Of a DNA stretch of 64,000 nucleotides, positions 9,199 through 18,440 are shown one piece after another. The stretch lies in NCBI GenBank assembly GCA_016711505.1, contig JADJSV010000007.1, positions 1 through 64,000 on the forward strand, in the 5' to 3' direction. Origin of the DNA: Bacteroidota bacterium. GTDB taxonomy: Bacteria > Bacteroidota > Bacteroidia > AKYH767-A > 2013-40CM-41-45. A program made the position numbers and the translations under genes. Below the pieces are notes generated by a model. It was not told the DNA's origin. It saw only the letters and a list, made by a program, of their open reading frames with translations, and searched no databases. The stretch's first letter is position 1. Every line of letters starts with the position of its first letter.

Positions 9199-12100
9199 TT
9201 AAGCCAGCGTCCGCTTAACAGCTACCTGCTCATATCCTTCAATAATATCATTGATCTGAATATCATTGAAATTATGGATACTTAATCCGCATTCGTAGCC
9301 TGCAGAAACTTCTTTCACATCATCTTTGAAACGTTTCAACGATGCAAGTTCACCTGAGTAAACAACGATACCGTCACGAACAACTCTGATCTTCGTATTT
9401 CTGCTGATCTTTCCATCGAGTACCATACAACCTGCAATCGTTCCGATCTTCGGAATTTTGAAAGTCTCACGGATCTCAATGTTACCAACGATCTTCTCCT
9501 GGAATTCCGGAGCTAACATACCTTCCATGGCAAGTTTAATTTCGTTGATCGCAGTGTAGATGATTGAATATAATCTGATCTCGATCTCTTCTGATTCAGC
9601 AAGCTTACGTGCATTCACCGACGGACGAACCTGGAAGCCGATGATGATGGCATTCGATGCTGATGCAAGCAATACATCTGATTCAGTAATGGCACCGACA
9701 GATTTATGAATAATGTTAATTTGAATTTCCGGATTGGAAAGTTTCAATAATGAATCTGCAAGAGCTTCAATTGAACCATCCACGTCACCTTTCACAATTA
9801 CATTCAACTCCTTGAAGTTTCCAATCGCCAAACGACGACCGATCTCATCAAGTGTGATGTGTTTGTGTGTACGGATTCCCTGCTCACGTTGTAACTGCAA
9901 ACGTTTGTTTGCAATGTCACGTGCTTCGCGTTCGTCTTCCATTACGTTGAAAAGATCACCGGCTTGTGGAGCGCCTGTCATACCAAGCACCTGTGCAGGA
10001 GCTGATGGACCGGCTTCCTTGATACGGAATCCTCTTTCATTGTAAAGTGCTTTCACACGACCACTGTAACATCCTGCTAAAAGAATGTCGCCAACTTTCA
10101 GTGTTCCGCCTTGTACCAAAACTGTCATTACATAACCACGGCCTTTGTCAAGCATTGATTCGATCACAGTTCCATTTGCACGGCGATTAGCATTTGCCTT
10201 CAGATCCAGCATCTCTGCTTCAAGCAATACTTTTTCAAGTAACGCTTCAATGTTCTGACCTTTTTTCGCACTGATCTCCTGACACTGATATTTTCCACCC
10301 CAGTCTTCGACAAGGATATTCATTTTCGATAATTGTTCGCGGATACGCTCCGGGTTTGAATCGGGCTTATCAACTTTGTTGATTGCAAATACCATTGGTA
10401 CACCTGCAGCCTGTGCGTGATTGATCGCTTCAATAGTTTGAGGCATCACACTGTCGTCTGCTGCTATCACAATAATTGCAACATCGGTAACTTTCGCACC
10501 ACGTGCACGCATGGCAGTGAAGGCTTCGTGACCGGGAGTATCAAGGAAAGTAATTTTCTTTCCGTTTTCAAGTTGTACTTCGTATGCACCAATGTGCTGA
10601 GTGATACCACCGGCTTCACCTGCAATTACATTTGCTTTACGGATATAATCCAGCAATGAAGTTTTTCCATGATCAACGTGTCCCATTACTGTAACGATCG
10701 GTGAACGTGGTTTAATATCTTCAGGCTTGTCTTCTTCTACACCAATTGTTTCCTGCACATCTGCTGAAACGAATTCAACAGTGTAACCGAATTCTTCAGC
10801 TACGACAGTTAATGTTTCTGCATCCAGACGCTGGTTGATCGAAACGAACATACCCAGAGACATACAAGCAGAGATAATTTCAGTAACTGATTTATCCATC
10901 AAGCGTGCAAGATCATTTGCAGTTACGAATTCAGTTACCTGAATCACTCTGTTTTCTGCTGCATCTTGTGCTTGTGCTTCTTTCTCTGTATTTCTTTCGT
11001 CACGACGTGCTTTACGCATTTTCGAAGATCTCGATTTACCACCACCACTCAAACGAGCAAGCGTTGCTTTGATCTGATCCTGAATTTGCTTTTCAGTCAA
11101 TTCAGTTTTATTCTCTCCAGGTGTTCCCGGTGGACGATTATTCGGATTGTTTCCTTTGTAATTTGGATTTCTTCCACCCGGTTTGAACGGAGGACGTGAA
11201 CCCGGAGCTTGTGAGCCCGGTGCGCCCGGAGGACGAGTACTTTTGTCCTGAGGAACAGGAGTTCCTTTTCGGTCAGTACGTTTTCTTTTTTTCTTGTCCT
11301 TGTCACCAACTGAACCTGTCGACGAAGCAACCGGTTTACGTTTTGGAGGATCAACAGGTAATTCAATTTTACCCATGATCGTTGGACCGGAAAGTTTTGT
11401 TCTTTTGATCCTGTGAATATCATCACCTGCAACCTGATCGGAAGCAGGAGGCTCATCCGTTTTTGCCGGAGCCGGAGCTTCGGGAGTTTTTTCTGCAACT
11501 ACTTCTTTCACCTCTGGCGCCGGTGGCGTTACAACAGGTTCCGGAGCTTTCTCCATGACAGGAGCAGGGGGCTGCTCTTCAGTTTTTGGAGTTACTGCTT
11601 TAACTTCTTTCGTTGCTTTCTTAGCTTTTTCTACTGCGGCAGTTTCTGCATCAGCAACAACTTTCGCTGCAGCATCGTCATCATCTTTCTTTTTCTTCGC
11701 TGCAGTTTTCTTCGCTTTTTCTTCCTTAGTATCTTCAGCAGGAACTTCGTCTTTAACGGTTTTCTTTTTCTTAGAATCACCATCAATGTCGATCATTCCA
11801 ACAACCTTCGGTCCTTCAACCTTGTCGGCTTTTGCTTTGATAACTGAAGCGGGAACTTCTTCTTTCTTCGCTTTAGGAGCCTCTTCCTTCTTTGCCTTTG
11901 GAGCTTCCTCTTTTTGGGCATTTGCTGCCCCAACATTCTTGATGAGGATCTCAGAAGAGTCATCATCTTTCTTCGAAGCTGCTTTAGGTTTTTCCTGAGC
12001 GTCAAGAATCACAGTTTCTTTTCTCATTTTATTCTGAGCAAGTTGTTGTGCTTCTTCTTTCGCAGACTTATCGCCTTGAAATTCCTTTAACAAAAGGGCA

Positions 12101-12243
12101 TAGGCATCCCCGGGCAACTTGGTATTTGGGTTGCTTTCTACCTTAAAACCTTTCTTAGTCAGAAAATCCACAATGTGGTCCAAGCTAAGATTGAATTCTT
12201 TGATAGCCTTACTTAATCTAAACGTCTTTTCTACTTCTGCCAT
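9199..12243 (-). CDS. infB: translation initiation factor IF-2
   Basis: A 1014-residue GTPase that brings initiator tRNA to the 30S subunit and promotes subunit joining. The N-terminal IF2_N segment (residues 1-50, RLSKAIKEFNLSLDHIVDFL) is followed by a long Lys/Glu/Ala/Pro-rich linker (about 70-410) that accounts for the extra length, as usual in Bacteroidota. The G domain shows G1 GHVDHGKT (about 520), G3 DTPGHE (about 568) and G4 NKVD (about 622). The beta-barrel domains II and IV follow, with the tail YEQVAVKRTLA. It is the last gene of rimP-nusA-infB and is followed by a strong terminator. The large plus-strand ORFs opposite it (for example 11413-11998) are mirror images of the biased linker and not genes. 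Confidence 0.98.
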   Translation of the reverse strand: MAEVEKTFRLSKAIKEFNLSLDHIVDFLTKKGFKVESNPNTKLPGDAYALLLKEFQGDKSAKEEAQQLAQNKMRKETVILDAQEKPKAASKKDDDSSEILIKNVGAANAQKEEAPKAKKEEAPKAKKEEVPASVIKAKADKVEGPKVVGMIDIDGDSKKKKTVKDEVPAEDTKEEKAKKTAAKKKKDDDDAAAKVVADAETAAVEKAKKATKEVKAVTPKTEEQPPAPVMEKAPEPVVTPPAPEVKEVVAEKTPEAPAPAKTDEPPASDQVAGDDIHRIKRTKLSGPTIMGKIELPVDPPKRKPVASSTGSVGDKDKKKRKRTDRKGTPVPQDKSTRPPGAPGSQAPGSRPPFKPGGRNPNYKGNNPNNRPPGTPGENKTELTEKQIQDQIKATLARLSGGGKSRSSKMRKARRDERNTEKEAQAQDAAENRVIQVTEFVTANDLARLMDKSVTEIISACMSLGMFVSINQRLDAETLTVVAEEFGYTVEFVSADVQETIGVEEDKPEDIKPRSPIVTVMGHVDHGKTSLLDYIRKANVIAGEAGGITQHIGAYEVQLENGKKITFLDTPGHEAFTAMRARGAKVTDVAIIVIAADDSVMPQTIEAINHAQAAGVPMVFAINKVDKPDSNPERIREQLSKMNILVEDWGGKYQCQEISAKKGQNIEALLEKVLLEAEMLDLKANANRRANGTVIESMLDKGRGYVMTVLVQGGTLKVGDILLAGCYSGRVKALYNERGFRIKEAGPSAPAQVLGMTGAPQAGDLFNVMEDEREARDIANKRLQLQREQGIRTHKHITLDEIGRRLAIGNFKELNVIVKGDVDGSIEALADSLLKLSNPEIQINIIHKSVGAITESDVLLASASNAIIIGFQVRPSVNARKLAESEEIEIRLYSIIYTAINEIKLAMEGMLAPEFQEKIVGNIEIRETFKIPKIGTIAGCMVLDGKISRNTKIRVVRDGIVVYSGELASLKRFKDDVKEVSAGYECGLSIHNFNDIQINDIIEGYEQVAVKRTLA

Positions 12244-12336
12244 ATTTTGTTTTTGCCCTGCAAAGCCCCATTTCTATGGGACTTGTGCAAGGTAATAATT
12301 TATTGTACTTGGTAAACCGAAGTTTACACCGGATTT

Positions 12337-13594
12337 TTATTCAAATTCTGAACGTAGAATCCTGACAACCTCACGAATCGTCTCTTCTTCAAGATCGGTA
12401 CGTTTTACAAGGTCTTCAACCGGCAGATCAAGAACACTTTTCGCTGTATCACAGCCAATGTTCTTCAATTCGTCGATGATCCATGGTTCAATTTCATCTG
12501 CAAATTCTTCCAGATCCACATCTTCCTGATCATCGTCATTGTCACGATAAACATCGATTTCGTATCCTGATAGTTTTCCAGCCAATTTTATATTATTTCC
12601 ACCTTTTCCAATTGCTAAAGACACCTGGTCTGGTTTTAAGAAGACCGAAGCCCGCTTTTTCTCATCATCCAATTTAATCGATGTGATCTTCGCAGGCGCT
12701 AAAGCCCGGGAAATGAAGAGAGGAATATTATTTGTGAAATTAATTACATCAATATTTTCATTACGTAATTCACGAACGATACCGTGAATACGTGAACCTT
12801 TCATTCCAACACAAGCGCCAACCGGATCAATTCTGTCGTCATAAGATTCAACTGCAACTTTTGCACGCTCACCCGGTTCACGAACGATCTTTTTGATCGT
12901 GATCAAACCGTCAAATACTTCCGGAACTTCCAGTTCAAATAATTTTTCAAGGAAGAGTGGAGATGTACGTGACAAAATAATTTTCGGAGTAGCATTCGTC
13001 ATTTCAACACGTAAAACTACTGCACGAACTGCATCACCTTTCTTAAAGAAATCAGAAGGGATCTGTTCAACTTTTTGGTAAGATCAATTCATTGCCGTCA
13101 TCATCCATAATAAGAGTTTCTTTCTTCCATGTCTGATATACTTCGCCGGTGATGATCTCGCCAACACGATCTTTATACTTACGAAAAATTCCTTCTTTCT
13201 CAAGTTCCTGAACACGCGCCATCAGATTCTGACGGGCAGCAAGTACAGCACGACGTCCGAAATCCATAAACTTTACATTTTCGGAAACTTCTTCACCTAC
13301 TTCAAAATCCGGTTCGATCTTCACAGCTTCAGAATATTCCACCTGTGTGTTTGGATCTTCAACTTGTCCGTCTTCCACGATCAATCGATTGCGGAAAGCT
13401 TCAAGGTCACCTTTTTCAGTATTGATGACGATGTCGAAATTGTCAGCAGTGCCGTATTTTTTACGAAGCATGTTTTTAAATACATCTTCCAAAATACTCA
13501 TCATGCTAGCACGATCGATGTTTTTTAGTTCCTTAAATTCCGAGAATGCGTCAACCAGTTCAGCGTGCTCGTTCTTAGTTTCTACCTTTGCCAT
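12337..13594 (-). CDS. nusA: transcription termination/antitermination factor NusA, frameshifted at 13072-13076
   Basis: NusA binds RNA polymerase and controls pausing, termination and antitermination. The N-terminal frame starts at ATG 13594 (MAKVETKNEH), five bases after the rimP stop, and gives the NusA N-domain and start of S1 (FSEFKELKNIDRASMMSILE, FRKYKDRVGEIITGEV). It stops after GNELILPKS. The remaining S1 part and both KH domains (DRIDPVGACVGMKGSRI, VSLAIGKGGNNIKLA) lie in the next frame to 12337. The junction is a run of five A on the coding strand (five T at 13072-13076). With four A the reading is ILPKVEQIPSDFFKKGDAVR, the expected protein of about 419 residues. nusA is essential, so a sequencing indel is likelier than a real null allele. 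Confidence 0.93.
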
Positions 13595-13599
13595 TTGTT

Positions 13600-14073
13600 T
13601 CAAATGATTTTGTCGAATGAGAATATAACTCTCGTTTCTTTAATGTTGTTGAAAGGAATATTATTTAATTGTTTTTGTTTTTCTTTTTTATTGCCGGTCT
13701 TGATCACGATGTCTTCGTTCAACGACAATTCATTTTCGTCTGCTGACATCAAAGTTCCGGTATGTTTCACTCCGTCGAACGTAAGAACGCTTACTTCGCG
13801 TCCTATTCGTTTGTGAAATTGTTTAAGAACAAGAAGAGGTTCTTCCATTCCAGGCGATCCGACCTCCAGTTCGCGATGTTCAAAGACCGGTGTATTTTCA
13901 AAGTGAGCTTGTAAGTGACGGTTCACTTTTACACATTCTTCAATCATTATTCCCTGCGGATGATCAAGTGTTACCAGTACTTTCCCCGGTGTCACTTTTA
14001 CTTCAACCAGAAAATTATCGCTTCCTGCGATTTTTTCCTCAACTAATTTCGTTATTTCTTCTTTTATATCCAT
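13600..14073 (-). CDS. rimP: ribosome maturation factor RimP
   Basis: A 157-residue protein of the usual RimP length and layout: N-terminal alpha/beta domain (LVEVKVTPGKVLVTLDHPQGIMIEECVKVNRHL), the signature ELEVGSPGMEEPL near residues 68-80, and a C-terminal SH3-like domain (LTFDGVKHTGTLMSADENELSL). RimP is needed for 30S maturation. It is first in the rimP-nusA-infB operon, with nusA starting five bases after its stop. Its 5' leader is very short and contains a terminator-like hairpin (14086-14107) downstream of a TATATTTG promoter element, which suggests regulation by attenuation. Confidence 0.96.
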   Translation of the reverse strand: MDIKEEITKLVEEKIAGSDNFLVEVKVTPGKVLVTLDHPQGIMIEECVKVNRHLQAHFENTPVFEHRELEVGSPGMEEPLLVLKQFHKRIGREVSVLTFDGVKHTGTLMSADENELSLNEDIVIKTGNKKEKQKQLNNIPFNNIKETRVIFSFDKII

Positions 14074-14085
14074 TTAATAACCAAT

Positions 14086-14107
14086 AAAAAAGGGGACTGT
14101 GGTCCCC
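14086..14107 (-). terminator. terminator-like hairpin in the rimP leader (possible attenuator)
   Basis: Read on the minus strand: GGGGAC, loop CACA, GTCCCC followed directly by six T (14091-14086), ending 12 bases before the rimP ATG at 14073. It lies between the candidate promoter at 14132-14139 and the gene, so it would act on the operon's own transcript. No minus-strand gene lies upstream for it to terminate (14108-14312 is non-coding). Confidence 0.7.
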
Positions 14108-14131
14108 TTCTTCTTTTCCTTAAATCTGTTG

Positions 14132-14139
14132 CAAATATA
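14132..14139 (-). promoter_or_regulatory. candidate -7 element of the rimP-nusA-infB operon
   Basis: TATATTTG on the minus strand fits the Bacteroidota -7 consensus TAnnTTTG in every fixed position. A matching TTG at -33 was not found. Transcription would begin about 14125, leaving a leader of about 50 nt. Confidence 0.45.
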
Positions 14140-14312
14140 GAAAAAATCTTGCTTTCCACCTCATAAACGAGAGAATAATTTAGTACAGCTCACATGATGG
14201 GTCCGATTTTGCTTTTATATCATAAAACGTGAATCCTGTATTGTAAAAAGACAGACCTTTGCGGAGGAATTTCTCAAGTTGAGGAGTCAAAATTCATTTA
14301 AAAGTCGATTTT

Positions 14313-15584
14313 ATGGACATTTTTGCATTATCCGGGGATAAAAAACGGGTATTAATTTTAGGTGGCGGTTTTGGTGGAATAGAGATCGCACGTAGACTGG
14401 ATACCAGGAAATATGAAGTATTACTCATCGACAAGCACAATTATTTCACATTTCAGCCATTGTTGTACCAGGTTGCTACGGGAGGATTGGAGCCGGATTC
14501 GGTAGCTTATCCTTTGAGAAAGATCCTTAGTAAAAACAATAAAGTTCTTTTCCGGCTGGCTGAAGTTCAGAAAATTGAAGCAGCAAATTCTAAGGTTATT
14601 ACTACAATTGGAGAATTGCCATACGATAAACTGGTGCTTGCAACGGGCGCAACAACCAATTTTTTCAATATGACTGAAACAGAAAAAAATGCATTGTCAC
14701 TAAAAAGTGTTACTGATGCTTTGAACATCCGTTCATTTGTTTTACAAAAATTCGAAGCTGCTTTATTGGTGAATTCAATAGAAGAGCAAAAGCGGATGAT
14801 GAATTTTGTGATTGTTGGTGGCGGACCAACCGGTGTGGAGATCAGCGGAGCTTTGGCAGAATTAAAAAGACATGTTTTGCCATGCGATTATCCTGAGTTG
14901 GATATTAAGATGATGAACATTTCAATATTGGAATCAGGAGAAAATGTTCTTGATGCTATGTCTGATTATGCTAAAAGAAAAGCAAAAAAACAACTTGAAG
15001 AAATGGGAGTGAATCTTTTGATGAAAAAACAATTGAAATCCTTTAACGGACATGAAGCAGTTCTAGCAGATGGAACAGTAATTGAAACCAGTTCACTCAT
15101 CTGGACAGCAGGCGTGAAAGGAAATTTTCCGGAAGGTTTTGATGCAACTGTTGTAGCTAGAGGTAACAGACTGATCGTTGATGATACGAATCATTTAGTT
15201 TCAAACGAAAATATTTTTGCCATTGGTGATGTAGCTTCAATGCAAAGCGGAGCTCATCCAATGGTTGCACCTGTTGCAATTCAGCAGGCGAAAAATCTTG
15301 CGAAAAATTTGAATTCGCAAAAACCAAAAGGAGAGTGGGAGAAATTTGTTTATGTAGATAAAGGTTCAATGGCAACAATCGGACGAAGCAGAGCTGTTGC
15401 AGATATAAAATTCATTCACATGAAAGGATTTTTTGCATGGCTTGCATGGCTGTTCATTCATCTGATGTTACTGGTAGGTTTCAGAAACCGGGTCATTGTA
15501 TTATTTAACTGGATCTGGAATTACTTTTCGTATGATAGGGCGATTCGCTTGATCATCCGACCGTATGAAAAAAGTGAAAAGTGA
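14313..15584 (+). CDS. ndh: type II NADH dehydrogenase (NDH-2)
   Basis: A 423-residue single-subunit NADH:quinone oxidoreductase that feeds electrons to menaquinone without proton pumping. The FAD-binding dinucleotide fold is at residues about 14-45 (RVLILGGGFGGIEIARRL), the quinone-site-like QPLLYQVATGGLEPD at about 50-64, the NADH-binding fold at about 168-200 (FVIVGGGPTGVEISGALAEL), and the C-terminal FAD motif at about 300 (ENIFAIGDVASM). A C-terminal hydrophobic/amphipathic region (FFAWLAWLFIHLMLLVGF) would attach it to the membrane. Its last codons, EKSEK-stop, are encoded inside a GTGAAAA tandem repeat (15574-15601). Confidence 0.93.
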   Translation: MDIFALSGDKKRVLILGGGFGGIEIARRLDTRKYEVLLIDKHNYFTFQPLLYQVATGGLEPDSVAYPLRKILSKNNKVLFRLAEVQKIEAANSKVITTIGELPYDKLVLATGATTNFFNMTETEKNALSLKSVTDALNIRSFVLQKFEAALLVNSIEEQKRMMNFVIVGGGPTGVEISGALAELKRHVLPCDYPELDIKMMNISILESGENVLDAMSDYAKRKAKKQLEEMGVNLLMKKQLKSFNGHEAVLADGTVIETSSLIWTAGVKGNFPEGFDATVVARGNRLIVDDTNHLVSNENIFAIGDVASMQSGAHPMVAPVAIQQAKNLAKNLNSQKPKGEWEKFVYVDKGSMATIGRSRAVADIKFIHMKGFFAWLAWLFIHLMLLVGFRNRVIVLFNWIWNYFSYDRAIRLIIRPYEKSEK

Positions 15585-15694
15585 AAAGTGAAAAGTGAAA
15601 ATGGACAGAGTGGTTTTTATTTCAAATGACTATTGATAGTATAGTTTGAACACTTGATCACTTTTCACCTTTCACCTTTCACCTTCACTTTTCA
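15574..15694. repeat. convergent GTGAAAA tandem repeats forming both flanking stop codons
   Basis: Four copies of GTGAAAA occupy 15574-15601. An inverse array of CTTTTCAC/CTTTCAC units occupies 15661-15694. The left array encodes the end and stop of ndh and the right array encodes the end and stop (GAAAAGTGA on the minus strand) of the OmpA-like gene. The two arrays could pair as a hairpin between the convergent genes. Confidence 0.8.
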
Positions 15695-16560
15695 TTTATC
15701 GATGTGATTTCAATTTCCACCCGCCGGTCATAATAGTCGCCCAGTCCGGTAGGAAGGTCACCTTTCATTCCTTTGGACTGTAATCTCTTTTCGTCGATTC
15801 CGTTTTTTACGAGGTAATTATAAATTGTTTGTGCTCTGACAACAGATAGATTTCTAATACCGGTATCGTTATCGACTCCGTCCTGTCCGGGATTGGCGCA
15901 ACAAACATGTCCCAGGATCATAATGTGATATTGAGTTTTACTTTTCAAAGTTGATACAAGCTGGTCAAGTGCTTTGTATGAAACCGGTAATAATTTTCGT
16001 TTCCCGCCTTCGAAAAGAATATTTTCTAAAACTATTTTATCGCCAACACTTATACTATCTGTTAGCAGATTTTTTTGTTTTGGGTACTCTAGATTTTCCT
16101 GTGGCTCAGATGTAGTTGCAGATTTCGATTTGCCCTTTGCCAAGGAGGTAACTGAAATTTCTAAATCCGCTCTTCTGTTATTTCTTCTTTGTTTGGCAAG
16201 GTCAAGTGAATTAAAGTCAAGTGGGATCTCTCCCATACCAATCGAACTTTTAATTAAAGCTGAGTCGATTGATGTTGCTAATAAATAATTTTTAACAGCT
16301 GCTGCGCGATCATTTGAAAGAATTTCGTTGTAAGTTGATGAACCTCTGTCATCACAAAATGATTTTATATTAATTGAAACGATTGATAGGCTATCGAGCG
16401 ATTTATAGAAACTTTTAAATCTTGACTGCTCTTTTAGTTCAGGATTGCTTTGGGCTGTCTCAAAATAAAAGGTAAATTTTAAAGTTGACTGTCCTTGAGA
16501 ATTGATTGAAAGGAATATTACCGCAATTAAAGTAAGGAGATAAAACTTGGAGCTTTTCAT
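15685..16560 (-). CDS. periplasmic protein with two OmpA-like domains
   Basis: A 291-residue protein. Signal peptide at residues 1-24 (MKSSKFYLLTLIAVIFLSINSQG). The first OmpA-like domain (about 27-135) has FYFETAQSNPELK, the degenerate IKSFCDDRGSSTYNEILSNDRAAAVKNYLL and RRNNRRADLEI. The second (about 175-288) has ENILFEGGKRKLLPVSYKALDQL, MILGHVCCANPGQ and RAQTIYNYLVKNGIDEKRLQSKG. In both the usual GHTD motif is altered (SFCD and GHVC). Tandem OmpA domains suggest peptidoglycan binding. It is convergent with ndh and its stop lies inside a repeat. Confidence 0.82.
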   Translation of the reverse strand: MKSSKFYLLTLIAVIFLSINSQGQSTLKFTFYFETAQSNPELKEQSRFKSFYKSLDSLSIVSINIKSFCDDRGSSTYNEILSNDRAAAVKNYLLATSIDSALIKSSIGMGEIPLDFNSLDLAKQRRNNRRADLEISVTSLAKGKSKSATTSEPQENLEYPKQKNLLTDSISVGDKIVLENILFEGGKRKLLPVSYKALDQLVSTLKSKTQYHIMILGHVCCANPGQDGVDNDTGIRNLSVVRAQTIYNYLVKNGIDEKRLQSKGMKGDLPTGLGDYYDRRVEIEITSINEK

Positions 16561-16726
16561 TATTGTGGTAGTTTAATTGGTTAACGATATTTGCATTACA
16601 ATATTTACTTTACAATATTATTAATTTATAATTGAGAATACTACCACTCAAATTATGGATTATTATACTACAAGGTAGCACGAAAATACATAGTTGCCAG
16701 CTGGAAAGTACTTTGTTCATTGCCAT

Positions 16727-16757
16727 TATTCGCTATTCGTTATTCACTATTCGTTAT
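16727..16757. repeat. short tandem repeat ATTCG(C/T)TATTC
   Basis: The phrase ATTCGCTATTCGTTATTCAC followed by TATTCGTTATT runs through the divergent gap between the OmpA-like gene and the glycosyltransferase gene. It is non-coding. Confidence 0.6.
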
Positions 16758-16796
16758 TTGTAGGATATCGCTAAAAGTTTTCCTTTCTTCGCTTTA

Positions 16797-17981
16797 ATGA
16801 TTATCGCCGGAGCAAATTCTGAAAAATACGATTATGTTAAACTTCTGAAGTATCTGTTGTGGTTATTTGTATTAGTAACTATTGCCGATAGTGTTCAAAA
16901 GCTCTCTCTGGGAGAGAAGGTTTTCTGGGGACATAAGCAGACGTTCTATAACAATTATGTGATCTTTAAAACTTCGTTTAAACACCTCGTAGATGGAGTA
17001 AATTTATATGGCCAGTATAATGATGAATATGGAGATTACTATAAATATAGTCCGACTTTCGCAGCTTTAATGATGCCGTTTTATTATCTACCTGATTGGA
17101 TAGGGCTTGTTGTCTGGGATCTGTTAAACTGTATTCTATTATATTATGGGATATTACATTTACCAAGATTAACTGCGAAAAGTAAATTCTTCATTTTATC
17201 ATTTTCATTTATAGAACTTTTAACCTCACTGCAGAATTCACAAAGCAATGCAATGATTGCCGGATTGCTACTCTTGGCATTCGTGTGCATGGAGAAAGAG
17301 AAATTCCCATTGGCAACTCTCCTTATCATGATCTGTTTTTACATTAAATTAACGGGAATACTGGCGTGCGTTTTGTTTTTATTCTATGATAAAAAATTGA
17401 AATTCATTTTGTGGTCGGCCTTTTGGTTTGTGGTACTTGGCGCAATACCATTGGTCTTTACCGATCTGCAAACATTAATAAACCAATATAAAAATTGGGG
17501 AATATTACTGGCTGACGACCACTCACAGTCGCATGGAATTTCTGTTCTTGGCATCATCAGTTCCTGGTTTTCTGTCGAACCTTCGAAAACGATTGTATTG
17601 GTAAGCGGAATATTTCTCTTCCTCCTTCCTCTCATAAAAATTCAACGATTTAAAGATTTTGATTACAGATTGCTTTATCTGTGTTCTCTGTTGATATGGA
17701 TCGTAATTTTCAATCACAAAGCAGAGTCACCATCCTATATTGTTGCGATAGTTCCTTGCGCGATCTGGTATATTTCAGGCGTCAAAAATATATGGAATCT
17801 TGGTTTGATAATACTGGCATTTATATTAACATCACTATCGCCAACAGACTTGTTTCCAAAACCGATCAGATTGAATTATGTAATTCCGTATTCATTGAAA
17901 GCATTGCCTGCAGTTTTGATCTGGATAATGATTGGCTATGAACTTATGATGGGAAGAAAGATAAAGGATGAATTAAACTGA
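16797..17981 (+). CDS. GT87/DUF2029-type integral membrane glycosyltransferase
   Basis: A 394-residue protein with about nine hydrophobic helices. An N-terminal helix (about 17-32) precedes a periplasmic loop with NNYVIFKTSFKHLVDGVNLY and YYKYSPTFAALMMPFYYLPD. This is the hallmark region of GT87/DUF2029 enzymes, which use polyprenyl-phosphate sugar donors on the outer face of the membrane. Later helices include FILWSAFWFVVLGAIPLVFTD and the C-terminal ALPAVLIWIMIGYEL. Acceptor and sugar are unknown. It has no functional neighbours: repeats lie downstream and the OmpA-like gene is divergent. Confidence 0.8.
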   Translation: MIIAGANSEKYDYVKLLKYLLWLFVLVTIADSVQKLSLGEKVFWGHKQTFYNNYVIFKTSFKHLVDGVNLYGQYNDEYGDYYKYSPTFAALMMPFYYLPDWIGLVVWDLLNCILLYYGILHLPRLTAKSKFFILSFSFIELLTSLQNSQSNAMIAGLLLLAFVCMEKEKFPLATLLIMICFYIKLTGILACVLFLFYDKKLKFILWSAFWFVVLGAIPLVFTDLQTLINQYKNWGILLADDHSQSHGISVLGIISSWFSVEPSKTIVLVSGIFLFLLPLIKIQRFKDFDYRLLYLCSLLIWIVIFNHKAESPSYIVAIVPCAIWYISGVKNIWNLGLIILAFILTSLSPTDLFPKPIRLNYVIPYSLKALPAVLIWIMIGYELMMGRKIKDELN

Positions 17982-17983
17982 TA

Positions 17984-18405
17984 AAAAATAATTGTTCGTT
18001 TTATCTTGGCATTTTCAATTGCCTTCACGAGATCTGCGCCTTATCTGCGGGCTTATTTTAGACCTTATTTGCTGGATCTGTGAGAAATAAATAATGCTGA
18101 AAATCTCCCGCAGATTACCGCAGATAAATTCGCAGATAAATCCGCAGATCGGGGCTACCCATTTTGAGACTTCATGAAATCTGTTTATAGTATAAATTGT
18201 TAAGTTGAAATCAGATTTCGTAATGCATTAAGCTGATGCAAAATAATTGTTCATTTTATCTTGGAATCTCGAATAGCCTTCGCAAGATCTGCGCCTTATC
18301 TGGCTTATAGGCCTTACTGGTTTCGGCTACTATGCGGAATCAATGCGGGAAATAAATAATGCTTGAAAATCTCCGTAGATTTTCGCAGATAAATTCGCAG
18401 AGATA
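17984..18405. repeat. direct duplication of a CGCAGAT-rich intergenic repeat
   Basis: The 459-bp gap 17982-18440 holds two diverged direct copies of about 165 bp (17987-18150 and 18239-18405). Each begins AAAATAATTGTTC(G/A)TTTTATC, passes through AGATCTGCGCCTTATCTG and GAAATAAATAATGCT, and ends in CGCAGATAAATTCGCAGA. Shorter relatives of the CCGCAGAT phrase occur at 24347-24390, 30790-30836 and 59080-59121. No gene is evident. Confidence 0.8.
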
Positions 18406-18440
18406 AGAATAGAAATTAAAGGAATTTTCTAGTTCTTTTT

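Noticed and set aside
11413..11998. Long plus-strand ORFs opposite infB
   Set aside because: They mirror the compositionally biased Lys/Glu/Ala linker of IF-2 and give Phe/Arg/Ser-rich nonsense.
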